A stretch of DNA of 64,000 bases, taken from contig PKXA01000132.1 in NCBI GenBank assembly GCA_003133325.1, forward strand, positions 51,483 through 115,482, written 5' to 3'. The notes under the pieces were generated by a model, which was not told the origin of the DNA, did not search any database, and worked only from the letters and a program-made list of their open reading frames with translations. Of this stretch, positions 10,897 to 19,132 are shown piece by piece (the stretch's first letter is position 1; every line of letters begins with the position of its first letter). The position numbers and the translations under genes are program-made. Source of the stretch: Acidimicrobiaceae bacterium (GTDB taxonomy: Bacteria; Actinomycetota; Acidimicrobiia; Acidimicrobiales; RAAP-2).

Positions 10897-11553
10897 TCAC
10901 CCGTCGACAAACTGGCGTAGGACCGAACGGGCTTCCTCGACATGACCTCGGCGCACCAGCGGCACCACCTCCTGTTCGAGAATCTGCGCCCAGTCGAGCG
11001 TCTCGGTCGACTTGCCGGAGATCTTCATCCGGGACCGGGCCTCGTCGAGCAACTCGGACACGACCGACATGTCGGTCCCGACGGTCTCCGCCACCCGGGT
11101 CCGTATCCACCGGGCCAGCGCCGGACTGGCTCCTCCGGTGGACACCGCCACGGTCACCGTCCCGTCCCGGTGTACCGCCGGCAACAGGAAGGAACAATTG
11201 TTGACATCGTCGGCACTGTTCACCCACACTCCGGCGGCGTCCGCATCGCCGAAGACAGCGTGGTCTATCTCGGCTATTCCGGTGGCGGTGACCACCAGTC
11301 GGTAGTCGGCAGCTTCGGGGCTCCTATACGGGCGCACCTCCACAGTGAGCAAACCCGTTTCCGTCCCGTGGTGCGGCGTTGTGGCCAACGAGCGGATGGT
11401 GTCGATCACGTCGGGAGCCACCACCGTCACCTGGGCACCGCAGGCGAGTAACCCCTCTATCTTTCGGGCTGCGACCCGGCCTCCGCCGACCACCAGGCAT
11501 CTTCGCCCCGAGACCGCCAGAGATACCGGGTACAGCGGGGCCTCGTATGCCAC
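10897..11553 (-). CDS. Precorrin-2 dehydrogenase / sirohydrochlorin ferrochelatase-type protein
   Basis: The 218-residue protein matches the Met8/SirC/CysG-N family, which oxidises precorrin-2 to sirohydrochlorin with NAD+ for siroheme synthesis. It begins YPVSLAVSGRRCLVVGGGRVAARK, a Rossmann NAD-binding motif, has the conserved VNSADDVNNCSFLLPA segment where the catalytic Asp lies, and ends with a dimerisation/helical region. It lies 13 bases after cysN and is probably the last gene of a cysD-cysN-sirC unit. Siroheme is the cofactor of the sulfite reductase encoded divergently, so the context supports the call. Whether it also chelates iron cannot be read from sequence. Confidence 0.9.
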   Translation of the reverse strand: MAYEAPLYPVSLAVSGRRCLVVGGGRVAARKIEGLLACGAQVTVVAPDVIDTIRSLATTPHHGTETGLLTVEVRPYRSPEAADYRLVVTATGIAEIDHAVFGDADAAGVWVNSADDVNNCSFLLPAVHRDGTVTVAVSTGGASPALARWIRTRVAETVGTDMSVVSELLDEARSRMKISGKSTETLDWAQILEQEVVPLVRRGHVEEARSVLRQFVDG

Positions 11554-11566
11554 AGCTGCCCGCTGA

Positions 11567-12970
11567 TCAGGCGTGATCGACGAGGGAGGCGGGGTCCTCG
11601 TCCGGCGGGGTCAGGTCAGGGAGGCCCACCATGCCAGCCGCCACCGTTCCGTTGGTGGTCGGGTCGATCACCACGAAACTGCCGGTGATCCGGTTCCGGT
11701 GATAGGGATCGACGGCCAGGGGAGATGCCACCGAGATGGTGACGGTGCCAATGTCGTTCTCCCCCAGAGAGTCGGCCGGCAGCAATTCCAGTCGGTTGAC
11801 ATCCAACCGGGCATCCACCGACACGATGCGCGCCGGGGTGACCCGGGTGGTGTGTTTGATCCGGTACTGGGCACCGGCGACGAGAGGTTTCCTGTCGAAC
11901 CAGCAGACGGTGGCCACCAACTGGGTGACCACGTCGGGTAGATCGTCGGCCGCGGCCAGAAGGTCTCCCCGGCTCACATCCACGTCGTCAGCCAACTGCA
12001 CCGACACCGACAGCCCCACCGCGGCCTCACCGAGCGGACCGTCGAGGGTCTCCACCGCTGTCACCTTGGAGCGTTGACCACTCGGGAGCACCACGACCTC
12101 TCCCCCGGGGCGGAGGGGACCGCCATTGATCATGCCGGCGTAGGTGCGACCCCCGCCGGGTTGGCGCAGCACCCACTGGACCGGGAGGCGGGCGCCCGAG
12201 CCCCGGTGGGTCCCCTGCACTCCGGCCCATTCGCCGGCCGGGGCCTGCTCGAGCGCCTCCAGGATGGTAGGGCCGTCATACCACAGAGCCGCATGGGTGC
12301 GGTCGGCCACGTTGTCGCCGTGGAGCGCGGAGACGGGAATCACCGTGCACGACACCACGCCCAGCCGCTCCGACAGGTGGGCCATCTCGGTCACCACCCG
12401 GTCGTAGGCCGACTGGTCCCAATCGATCTGGTCCATCTTGTTGGCGGCCACGATCAGATGGCGGACACCCAGCAGTGCGGCGATGCAGACGTGCCGGCGG
12501 GTTTGTTCGCGTAGGCCTTTGGGTGCATCCACCACCACCAGCGCCAGGTCGGCGGTCGAGGCACCGGTGGCCATGTTGCGGGTGTACTGCACGTGCCCCG
12601 GGCAGTCGGCGATGACGAACTTGCGGGTGGGGGTGGCGGCATAGCGGTAGGCGACATCGATGGTGATGCCCTGCTCCCGCTCGGCTCGCAGGCCGTCGGT
12701 CACGAACGACAGGTCCATGCCGTCGATGCCCCGCCGCCGCGAAGCCGCCTCGATCGCCTCGATCTGGTCGTCGAAGAGCTGCTTGGTGTCGTGAAGCAGG
12801 CGCCCGATCAGGGTGGACTTACCGTCGTCGACAGATCCCACCGCGGCAAAGCGCAGAAGATCCATCACCGGTTGTCCCGCTGCACCACGGCTCACGTCAG
12901 CGTCAGAGCCGCGTCCGGATTTCCCGCCAGCCTCGACGACGGCGTCGGTGCCGTCAGCAATTGCGGCCAT
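11567..12970 (-). CDS. cysN: Sulfate adenylyltransferase, GTPase subunit
   Basis: CysN is the regulatory GTPase of ATP sulfurylase and drives APS formation by CysD. The 467-residue protein shows P-loop GSVDDGKST, DCPGHVQYTRNM (switch II) and NKMD, then EF-Tu-like beta-barrel domains 2 and 3. No C-terminal APS-kinase (CysC) domain is present; the protein ends after the barrel, consistent with the direct APS reduction implied by cysH. The first ~35 residues (AVVEAGGKSGRGSDADV...) are not conserved, and Met36 (MDLLRFAAVGSVDDGKST) is a possible start. The start is three bases after the cysD stop, indicating coupling. Confidence 0.95.
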   Translation of the reverse strand: MAAIADGTDAVVEAGGKSGRGSDADVSRGAAGQPVMDLLRFAAVGSVDDGKSTLIGRLLHDTKQLFDDQIEAIEAASRRRGIDGMDLSFVTDGLRAEREQGITIDVAYRYAATPTRKFVIADCPGHVQYTRNMATGASTADLALVVVDAPKGLREQTRRHVCIAALLGVRHLIVAANKMDQIDWDQSAYDRVVTEMAHLSERLGVVSCTVIPVSALHGDNVADRTHAALWYDGPTILEALEQAPAGEWAGVQGTHRGSGARLPVQWVLRQPGGGRTYAGMINGGPLRPGGEVVVLPSGQRSKVTAVETLDGPLGEAAVGLSVSVQLADDVDVSRGDLLAAADDLPDVVTQLVATVCWFDRKPLVAGAQYRIKHTTRVTPARIVSVDARLDVNRLELLPADSLGENDIGTVTISVASPLAVDPYHRNRITGSFVVIDPTTNGTVAAGMVGLPDLTPPDEDPASLVDHA

Positions 12971-12973
12971 TGG

Positions 12974-13936
12974 TTAGAAGTAACCCTCGCGTTTGCGGTC
13001 TTCCATCGATGTTTCCGAGAACCGGTCGTCGGCCCGGGTGGCGCCTCGTTCCGATACCCGGGAGATGGCTACTTCGTGGATGATGCGCTCCACAGTGGAC
13101 GCCTCCGACCGGACCGCCCCGGTGCAGGTGGCATCACCCACCGTGCGGAATCGCACGGTTTCCTCATAGGAAGCCTCGCCCGGGCGGGGAGCCACCCACT
13201 CGGATTCAGCCAACAGCATGCCGTCGCGTTCGATGACCGATCGACGGTGGGCGTAATAGATGGACGGAAGCTCGATGGCCTCGCGTTCGATGTACTGCCA
13301 GATATCGAGCTCGGTCCAGTCCGACAACGGAAAGGCCCGCAGGTGCTCGCCCGGCCCAACCTGACCCGAGTACAGCTGCCACAGCTCGGGCCGCTGGCGC
13401 TTGGGGTCCCACTGTCCAAACGCGTCCCGAAACGAGAGGACCCTTTCCTTGGCCCGCGCCTTGTCTTCGTCGCGACGGGCGCCGCCGATACAGGCATCGA
13501 AACCGTGGGCGGTGATGGCGTCGAGGAGCGCAGTGGTCTGCAGCCGATTCCTCATGCCGCCGTGTCCGGGGTCGGCCACTCGACCGGTGTCGATCGACTC
13601 CTGCACCGAGGCGATGAGCAGACGCTCGCCCAACTCAGCGACGCGCCGGTCGCGAAAGTCGATGACCTCGGGGAAGTTGTGCCCGGTGTCGATGTGCATC
13701 ACCGGGAAAGGCAGACGACCGGGGCGGAACGCCTTTTCGGCCACCCGGAGCAGCACCGCCGAGTCCTTGCCGCCACTGAAGAGGAGAACCGGGCGCTCAC
13801 ATTCGGCCGCCACCTCCCGCATGATGAAGATGGCATGCGCCTCCAGCAGGTCGAGGTGGTCGACGGTCGGCCTGGCGGCGATACTCGACCGAGATGCCAC
13901 AGTGGTGGATGTCGGAGGATCGAGGGTGGTTGTCAT
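12974..13936 (-). CDS. cysD: Sulfate adenylyltransferase, catalytic subunit
   Basis: CysD adenylylates sulfate with ATP to give APS. The 320-residue protein has PP-loop motif LLFSGGKDSAV, the MHIDTGHNFPEVIDFRD segment, the GGARRDEDKARAKER motif and the C-terminal SERGATRADDR...MEDRKREGYF tail typical of the family. An ~20-residue Thr/Ser-rich N-terminal extension precedes the first family helix. It begins the minus-strand unit cysD-cysN-precorrin-2 dehydrogenase, divergent from cysH across a ~205-bp AT-rich region likely to hold the shared promoters. Confidence 0.96.
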   Translation of the reverse strand: MTTTLDPPTSTTVASRSSIAARPTVDHLDLLEAHAIFIMREVAAECERPVLLFSGGKDSAVLLRVAEKAFRPGRLPFPVMHIDTGHNFPEVIDFRDRRVAELGERLLIASVQESIDTGRVADPGHGGMRNRLQTTALLDAITAHGFDACIGGARRDEDKARAKERVLSFRDAFGQWDPKRQRPELWQLYSGQVGPGEHLRAFPLSDWTELDIWQYIEREAIELPSIYYAHRRSVIERDGMLLAESEWVAPRPGEASYEETVRFRTVGDATCTGAVRSEASTVERIIHEVAISRVSERGATRADDRFSETSMEDRKREGYF

Positions 13937-14142
13937 AGTGGAAATCGTTTCTTTCCCTATTGAGCGGCGGATGTGGGTGGGGCGGAATCAGCTAGCGGGC
14001 CTGCTCGTTCTTGTACAATATCGGCGTCTCCGACTTGATTCCACTAAAATATGATCTGATTAGTCATGTATACTATCGTTGGCGTGTTCCCCGCAAGGCC
14101 CCCGGGTTCCCCTACGACCGAAAGCCACGAGAGCGAGCCCCG
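13937..14142. promoter_or_regulatory. AT-rich divergent control region between cysD and cysH
   Basis: This gap separates the two divergent halves of the sulfur locus. Bases 14030-14080 are strikingly AT-rich for this genome (runs such as ACTAAAATATGATCTGATTA and GTATACTAT) and include a short palindrome TTGTACAA near 14011. Promoter-like hexamers TATGAT (14050-14055) and TACTAT (14071-14076) occur, but no -35 match at standard spacing was found. Divergent control by a sulfur-responsive regulator is an inference. Confidence 0.45.
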
Positions 14143-14817
14143 TTGTCCACCCGTCCAGACCTGACGACAGTCCACGATGAACTGGCCGAGCGATCGGTCG
14201 AGCTCGAGTCCGCCCCGGCCGGATCGGTGATCTCCTGGGCTCTGCAGCGATTCGGATCCAAACTAGCGCTCGCCTGCTCATTTCAGGACGCGGTCATCGT
14301 CGACCTGGCCGTGGCCGTCGATCCGGGGATCGAAGTCATCTTTCTCGACACCGGAGCACATTTCCCCGAGACCCTCGCCTACGTGGAGGCAATCCGCGCG
14401 CGTTATGACCTCAACCTGACCACCACCACGCCGGGGGCGGATGCCGAGGCGTGGCCGTGCGGGTCCGAGAAGTGCTGCGAATTCCGGAAGGTCGGTCCCC
14501 TCAAACAGGCGCTGGCCGGTAACGAGGCATGGCTGACCGGCCTGAAACGGGTGGACGCGCCGACCCGGGTCACCACGCCCATCGTCTCCTATGACGAGAA
14601 ATGGGGGATGGTCAAGATCAATCCGTTGGCCACCTGGACCGACCAGGACATCGCCGGCTACGAGGCCGATCACGGCATCCCCCGGCATCCTCTGTTGTCG
14701 CAGGGTTATCTCTCCATCGGATGTGCGCCGACCACCCGTCCGGTGGCAGCGGGTGAGAACCCCCGGGCCGGCCGTTGGTCGGGATCCGACAAGGTCGAGT
14801 GCGGGCTGCACGGCTGA
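14143..14817 (+). CDS. cysH: Phosphoadenylyl/adenylyl-sulfate reductase with an atypical Cys set
   Basis: CysH reduces APS or PAPS to sulfite with thioredoxin. The 224-residue protein has the LALACSFQDAVIVD PP-loop-like region, LDTGAHFPET, the CC pair in EKCCEFRKVGPL, LTGLKRVDAPTR, a NPLATWTDQDI segment and the catalytic ECGLHG end. APS-type enzymes bind a [4Fe-4S] cluster with the CC pair plus a later CxxC (SIGCAPC). Here that motif reads SIGCAPTT: the fourth Cys is Thr. TTG 14143 gives the family N-terminus; upstream in-frame codons run into the AT-rich promoter. No cysC is present, so APS is the likely substrate. sir begins one base after the stop. Confidence 0.9.
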   Translation: MSTRPDLTTVHDELAERSVELESAPAGSVISWALQRFGSKLALACSFQDAVIVDLAVAVDPGIEVIFLDTGAHFPETLAYVEAIRARYDLNLTTTTPGADAEAWPCGSEKCCEFRKVGPLKQALAGNEAWLTGLKRVDAPTRVTTPIVSYDEKWGMVKINPLATWTDQDIAGYEADHGIPRHPLLSQGYLSIGCAPTTRPVAAGENPRAGRWSGSDKVECGLHG

Positions 14818-14818
14818 G

Positions 14819-16612
14819 ATGACCAAAGATCGCGACGAACTCTACGGACTGACGATTCGGGGCACCGACCGCCCCATGCCATTCATCAACCCGTATCGCA
14901 CCCACGGCCAACTCAACGAGATCGAGCAGCAGAAGCTCGCTCGGCATCCCCTGGACAGTGTTGCCTCCATCATCGACACCTACTCCAAAGAGGGACCGTC
15001 CGCCATCGCCAAGGTGCCCGGCGAGCTGGAACGGCTGAAGTGGGCGGGGATCTACCCCCAAAAGCAGGGCGGGGATGCCTACATGATGCGGATCAAGGTC
15101 CCCGGAGGTCACCTCACCGCCGCGCAGGTTCGCGAGGTCGGGGTGGTGGCCGACGCCTTCGGGGAGGGACCTGACGGCACCGACAGCCGGGTCTTCGGGT
15201 CTCGGTACGCCGATCTCACCACCCGCCAGTCGATCCAGATCCACTGGATCCGTATCGAGGACATCCCTCGGATCTGGCGTCGGTTCGCGTCGGTCGGCCT
15301 CACCACCATTCAGGGATGCGGGGACGGGTCCCGTAACGTGCTGTGCTGCCCGGTAGCCGGTGTCGACGCCGACGAGGCTTTCAATGCTTATCCGGTGGTC
15401 CGGGAGATCTCGGCGTTCTTCACCGGGAACCGCGAGTACGCCAACCTGCCCCGTAAGTTCAAGATCTCCGCCACCGGCTGCCTGGAGGACTGTGCCCAGG
15501 CCGAGATCAATGACATCGGCCTGATGCCGGCGCGGGCCGACGACGGGACCCTCGGATTCAATGTGCTGGCGGGCGGGGGACTGTCCGACGGTGAACGCAT
15601 GGCCTCGGACATCGATGTGTTCGTGCGCCAGGATCAGGCTCTGGAGCTCAGCCGGGCCATCGCCCAGACCTTCGGTGAACTCGGTAATCGCGAGAACCGG
15701 GGTGTGTGCCGGATGCGTTACCTCGTCCAGGAATTAGGGCCGGAGGGCTTCCGGGCCGAGGTGGAAGCCCGGGCTGAGTTCGACCTGGCGCCGGCGGGAG
15801 AGTCGCTGACCCGTCGCTACCGCGGCGATCACGTAGGCGTGCACCCACAGAAGGAAGACGGGATGTTCTACGTGGGGTGCTCAGTGCCGGTGGGCAGGAT
15901 GAACGGCCCCGAACTGGTGGAAGTGGCACGGCTGGCCGAGACCTACGGGGACGGTACCGTCCGTCTCGCCACCGACCAGAACTTCACGTTCACCGGTGTC
16001 CCCGGGGACAAGGTCGAACGGTTGCTGGCCGAAGATCTGCTGACGAAATACTCACCGTATCCGGGACCTTTCTCGCGAGGGGTGGTGGCCTGCACGGGGA
16101 CCGAGTTCTGCCGGTACGCGCTGGTCGAAACCAAGGAGCGGGCGGTGAAATGGGCCCGCTTCCTCGATGCGCAGTTGGCCGGGGAGCCGGTCGGCTCCGC
16201 CCCGACCCCGGACGGGTGGTCGGGGCCCAACGAGGATGCCGGGGTGATCCGTATGCACTTCTCAGGATGCTCGGCCAGCTGTGCCCAGCCGCAGATCGCC
16301 GACATCGGCTTCCGGGGGGCGACCGCCCACGTGGGGAACCACCTGGCCGAAGCCGTCGATATCGGTCTGGGAGGGTCACTCGGCGCTGCCCCGGGATTCA
16401 TCGACTGGGTCGAAGGTGCCCGACCGGTCAATGAGGTGCCCGACGCCCTGCTGCGGCTGGTCCGGCGCTACCAGTCGGAACGGCGGCACGACGAGCCGTT
16501 TTACAATTGGGCCCGGCGGATACCCAACGACGACCTCCGGGCCACGTTGGGCGAAGAGGGAACCGGGACACCAGTGTTGTTGACCACCAAGCCGATTGAG
16601 CGGGTCCAATGA
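14819..16612 (+). CDS. Siroheme sulfite/nitrite reductase
   Basis: The 597-residue protein belongs to the ferredoxin-type nitrite/sulfite reductase family, with two ferredoxin-like/hemoprotein repeats. The siroheme-[4Fe-4S] ligands are visible as Cys425-x5-Cys431 (ACTGTEFC) and Cys484-x3-Cys488 (GCSASC). Substrate-binding Arg/Lys residues lie in the TTRQSIQIHW and RLATDQNFTFTGV segments. Family members reduce sulfite or nitrite by six electrons. Position directly after cysH and opposite cysDN argues for sulfite. Its stop overlaps the start of the FrhB-like gene (ATGA at 16609-16612), which suggests the latter as electron donor. Nitrite as substrate cannot be excluded from sequence. Confidence 0.9.
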   Translation: MTKDRDELYGLTIRGTDRPMPFINPYRTHGQLNEIEQQKLARHPLDSVASIIDTYSKEGPSAIAKVPGELERLKWAGIYPQKQGGDAYMMRIKVPGGHLTAAQVREVGVVADAFGEGPDGTDSRVFGSRYADLTTRQSIQIHWIRIEDIPRIWRRFASVGLTTIQGCGDGSRNVLCCPVAGVDADEAFNAYPVVREISAFFTGNREYANLPRKFKISATGCLEDCAQAEINDIGLMPARADDGTLGFNVLAGGGLSDGERMASDIDVFVRQDQALELSRAIAQTFGELGNRENRGVCRMRYLVQELGPEGFRAEVEARAEFDLAPAGESLTRRYRGDHVGVHPQKEDGMFYVGCSVPVGRMNGPELVEVARLAETYGDGTVRLATDQNFTFTGVPGDKVERLLAEDLLTKYSPYPGPFSRGVVACTGTEFCRYALVETKERAVKWARFLDAQLAGEPVGSAPTPDGWSGPNEDAGVIRMHFSGCSASCAQPQIADIGFRGATAHVGNHLAEAVDIGLGGSLGAAPGFIDWVEGARPVNEVPDALLRLVRRYQSERRHDEPFYNWARRIPNDDLRATLGEEGTGTPVLLTTKPIERVQ

Positions 16613-17874
16613 GGGGCTACAGAATCCGCGAGGAGATGAACGGGACCGCCGAGCCCCCCGGGAAGACCTGGTTCTGGGAGCTGGAAGCCGGGGTGATCGC
16701 CGCCGACCGCTGCATCCAGTGTGGGACCTGTGTCGCCGTCTGCCCATCGAACTCCATCGGTGTCGGCGAGGACACGCTCCTGCCCGAGTTGGTGAAGATG
16801 TGCACGGGGTGTTCACTGTGCTGGGACTTCTGTCCGCGGGGCGGCCTCCGCTACGAAGCCGCCTGGCCTCCTTCGACACCCATGGCGGACGAGACACCGG
16901 TCAACTTCGTGGAGCGACCCGACCCGGCCGATCCGTATTGGAAGATCACCGGTGGGCCCCCGGGGGACGGGCTCGGTGCGGTGCTCGAGTCCTACGCGGC
17001 CCGGACGGGTGCCCGTCCCGAGTTTGCCCAGGACGGCGGGGTAGTTTCCGCCCTGTTGTTGGCGGCCCTGGCCTCTGGTGAGATCGACGGGGCACTGGTG
17101 ACCAAGCCGAGCTCCGACCCCGACGAGCCATGGAAGGGCGTGTCCCACCTGGCCACCACGGCGAAAGAGATCATCGACGCCGCCGGTAGCTACTACAACC
17201 AGACGATGGCATTGGCCGAGCTCGATCTCACCAAGTACGAGCTGCCCACCAATCCTCGGATCGCGGTGGTGGGTACCCCATGTGAGATCCAGGGCATTCG
17301 GGCCATGCAGTCGCGCCGGTGGCCGACAGGCGTGCACCGGGTCGACGCGGTCGTCTTGACCATCGCCCTGTTGTGCACCAAGAGTTTCGACTACCAGGGC
17401 CTCATGCTGCGCCTGCTGCGCGACGATCGCGACATCGACATCGAGCGGGTCAGCAAAGTCGATGTGATTCACGGTCGGATGATCGTGGAGTACCGCGACG
17501 GGGAAGTGGCGGTCGACGAGCCGATCAAGAACTTCCATGGCGCCGCCCTCAAGGGTTGCGACGAGTGCGCGGACTTTCTCGGTCGCGGCGCCGACCTGTC
17601 GGTGGGAAGCGTGGGGTCCATCGACGGCTGGAGCAGTGTGCTGGTGCGGACCGAACGGGGCCGGATGGCCGTGGACAATGCCCGAGGCCGACTCGACTTG
17701 CGGGACCTCGACAATCCCGAGGCGTTGGTCAAGCTGGACGCCTTCGATAAGCGGATCGCCTTCAAGAGCCTCCAACGCAAGTTCGATCCGGATGCTCCGC
17801 TGTTCATCGACTATGAGGAGCATCTCTCGAACTACGGCGACACCGACCGCGCTCCGGTGGTGATCGACCGTTGA
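16609..17874 (+). CDS. FrhB/FpoF-family iron-sulfur flavoprotein (putative F420H2 dehydrogenase subunit)
   Basis: The 421-residue protein starts with two [4Fe-4S] motifs, CIQCGTCVAVCP (Cys35, 38, 41, 45) and CTGCSLCWDFCP (Cys65, 68, 71, 75). The FrhB N- and C-terminal domains follow: an AQDGGVVSALLL motif, VGTPCEIQGIRAMQ and KGCDECADFLGRGADLSVG. Characterised FrhB/FpoF/FqoF proteins carry FAD and oxidise coenzyme F420H2, passing electrons through Fe-S clusters. The gene overlaps the siroheme reductase stop by four bases, so stoichiometric coexpression is likely. By analogy with archaeal Fsr, where an F420H2 oxidase module is fused to a sulfite reductase, I infer an F420H2:sulfite (or nitrite) reductase made of two proteins. 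A ferredoxin-linked role is an alternative. Confidence 0.85.
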   Translation: MRGYRIREEMNGTAEPPGKTWFWELEAGVIAADRCIQCGTCVAVCPSNSIGVGEDTLLPELVKMCTGCSLCWDFCPRGGLRYEAAWPPSTPMADETPVNFVERPDPADPYWKITGGPPGDGLGAVLESYAARTGARPEFAQDGGVVSALLLAALASGEIDGALVTKPSSDPDEPWKGVSHLATTAKEIIDAAGSYYNQTMALAELDLTKYELPTNPRIAVVGTPCEIQGIRAMQSRRWPTGVHRVDAVVLTIALLCTKSFDYQGLMLRLLRDDRDIDIERVSKVDVIHGRMIVEYRDGEVAVDEPIKNFHGAALKGCDECADFLGRGADLSVGSVGSIDGWSSVLVRTERGRMAVDNARGRLDLRDLDNPEALVKLDAFDKRIAFKSLQRKFDPDAPLFIDYEEHLSNYGDTDRAPVVIDR

Positions 17875-17953
17875 CCAGCCAACATCCAATGGCGACCTTT
17901 CCCGGCCGGGTGCCGCCGGCAGGGCACGTGGCGTTATGGATAGGGTGGGGACG

Positions 17954-18310
17954 ATGACGATCATCGAGTTGGCGGGGGGCGCTCGGTTGGCTCTTCCCGA
18001 AGAGCCGGTCGAACTGAAGGTCGGGCTGCGCGAAGCGTTGCTCGAGGGTCAGGATTGGCGCGAAGGCCTGAGTGACGACATCTGCATCGGCGTGTGGCTC
18101 TGGGGCCAGTGGCAGCCGACGTTGGAGCCCGCCGGTTTTGGTCGGGACGAGTTCGTGGATTTGGTGACGGAGTATCGGCGCGAACTATGGCTCTGGCTGG
18201 TCGGCGACCGGGTCTGGGTCGAGTACGTCACCGGGCTGGCCGGGCGGGTGGCTCGGCGGATGCCGGTTCTGGCCACCGGGGAGCCCACCCCAAACCCGTC
18301 CGACCGGTAG
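17954..18310 (+). CDS. Conserved-looking small protein, function unknown
   Basis: The 118-residue acidic protein (TIIELAGGARLALPEEPVEL...) has no motif that I recognise and no membrane segment, but several tryptophans (VWLWGQWQP, ELWLWLVGDRVW). ATG 17954 was preferred because GGTGGGG lies just upstream; ATG 17936 and a GTG between are alternatives. It follows the FrhB-like gene by 79 bases on the same strand and precedes an EthD-like gene, so it may be cotranscribed with either. No function is proposed. Confidence 0.6.
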   Translation: MTIIELAGGARLALPEEPVELKVGLREALLEGQDWREGLSDDICIGVWLWGQWQPTLEPAGFGRDEFVDLVTEYRRELWLWLVGDRVWVEYVTGLAGRVARRMPVLATGEPTPNPSDR

Positions 18311-18341
18311 CGCCGCCGACCGAAGCGCGGATACCTGAACC

Positions 18342-19073
18342 ATGGAGAAGTTGATCTACCTCCTGTGGGGCGACGGGGCGGCGGAGTCGGGGGAAGCGGT
18401 TCGGTCACGGTTGCTCGGGGAGACGACCCGTCGCCTGTTGGACATGAATGTCCGAGCGTTGGGAATCAACGTTCACGATGCCGAGGCCGCTTTGGCGCCA
18501 TCGCCCGCCCCTCCGCCTGAGGGTGAGCTACCCCACGTGGCCGAGGTATCGGTGTGGGTCGACTGTTATGAACGGCGGGACGGAGTAGAGGCGGCCCTCT
18601 CCGAGCTGGGGCTTCGCTTCGCGGGTTACCTGGTGGTGGAGTCGATCTATGACGACTATGGCACCACTGCTCACGCCGAGCCGAGGGACTGGGAGGACGG
18701 CGCCCGGTCGCCCGGGGTCTTGACCGTGGCCCTCATCCACCGTCCCGAGGGGCTCGGCTACGCCGAGTGGATACGACGATGGCATGGCACCCAGTCACCG
18801 GTGTCCGGTGAGCTGCAGCCTCGCACCCGCTACGTGCGCAATGAGGTGGTACGTCCGTTGACCGAGAACGCCCCCGAGATCCACGGAATCGTGGAAGAGG
18901 GGTGGCCGTCGATAGGCCACGTTGCCGATCCCATGCTGTTCTTCAACGCCTCGTCACCGGAAGAATTGAATGCCAACGTGTCCCGGATGGTCGAGAGCGT
19001 CAACGCCTGTCTCGACCTGGGCCGACTCCGCAGTTCGACCATGAGCGAATACCTGGTCAAGTCGCTCAGGTGA
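18342..19073 (+). CDS. EthD-like dimeric alpha/beta-barrel protein
   Basis: The 243-residue protein appears to contain two ferredoxin-like alpha/beta halves. The second (residues about 120-240) resembles the EthD domain: VALIHRPEGLGYAEWIRRWHG, then RYVRNEVVRPL and an EEGWPS segment. EthD-type proteins are small stress-responsive barrels found with P450 and catabolic genes; their chemistry is often unknown. The N-terminal half (MEKLIYLLWGDG...) is similar in style but more divergent. It lies 31 bases after the preceding small gene, with ychF starting 59 bases after its stop. Function cannot be read from sequence. Confidence 0.7.
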   Translation: MEKLIYLLWGDGAAESGEAVRSRLLGETTRRLLDMNVRALGINVHDAEAALAPSPAPPPEGELPHVAEVSVWVDCYERRDGVEAALSELGLRFAGYLVVESIYDDYGTTAHAEPRDWEDGARSPGVLTVALIHRPEGLGYAEWIRRWHGTQSPVSGELQPRTRYVRNEVVRPLTENAPEIHGIVEEGWPSIGHVADPMLFFNASSPEELNANVSRMVESVNACLDLGRLRSSTMSEYLVKSLR

Positions 19074-19132
19074 CTCGGTAGTCAACATGGGAAGCGGGAA
19101 AGCGGGGAGAATCGCTCAGGTAGGGTGCCCCC

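Noticed and set aside
13937..14142. Possible SAM or other sulfur riboswitch between cysD and cysH.
   Set aside because: No conserved riboswitch core or extended paired structure was found by eye; only an AT-rich promoter-like tract is supported.
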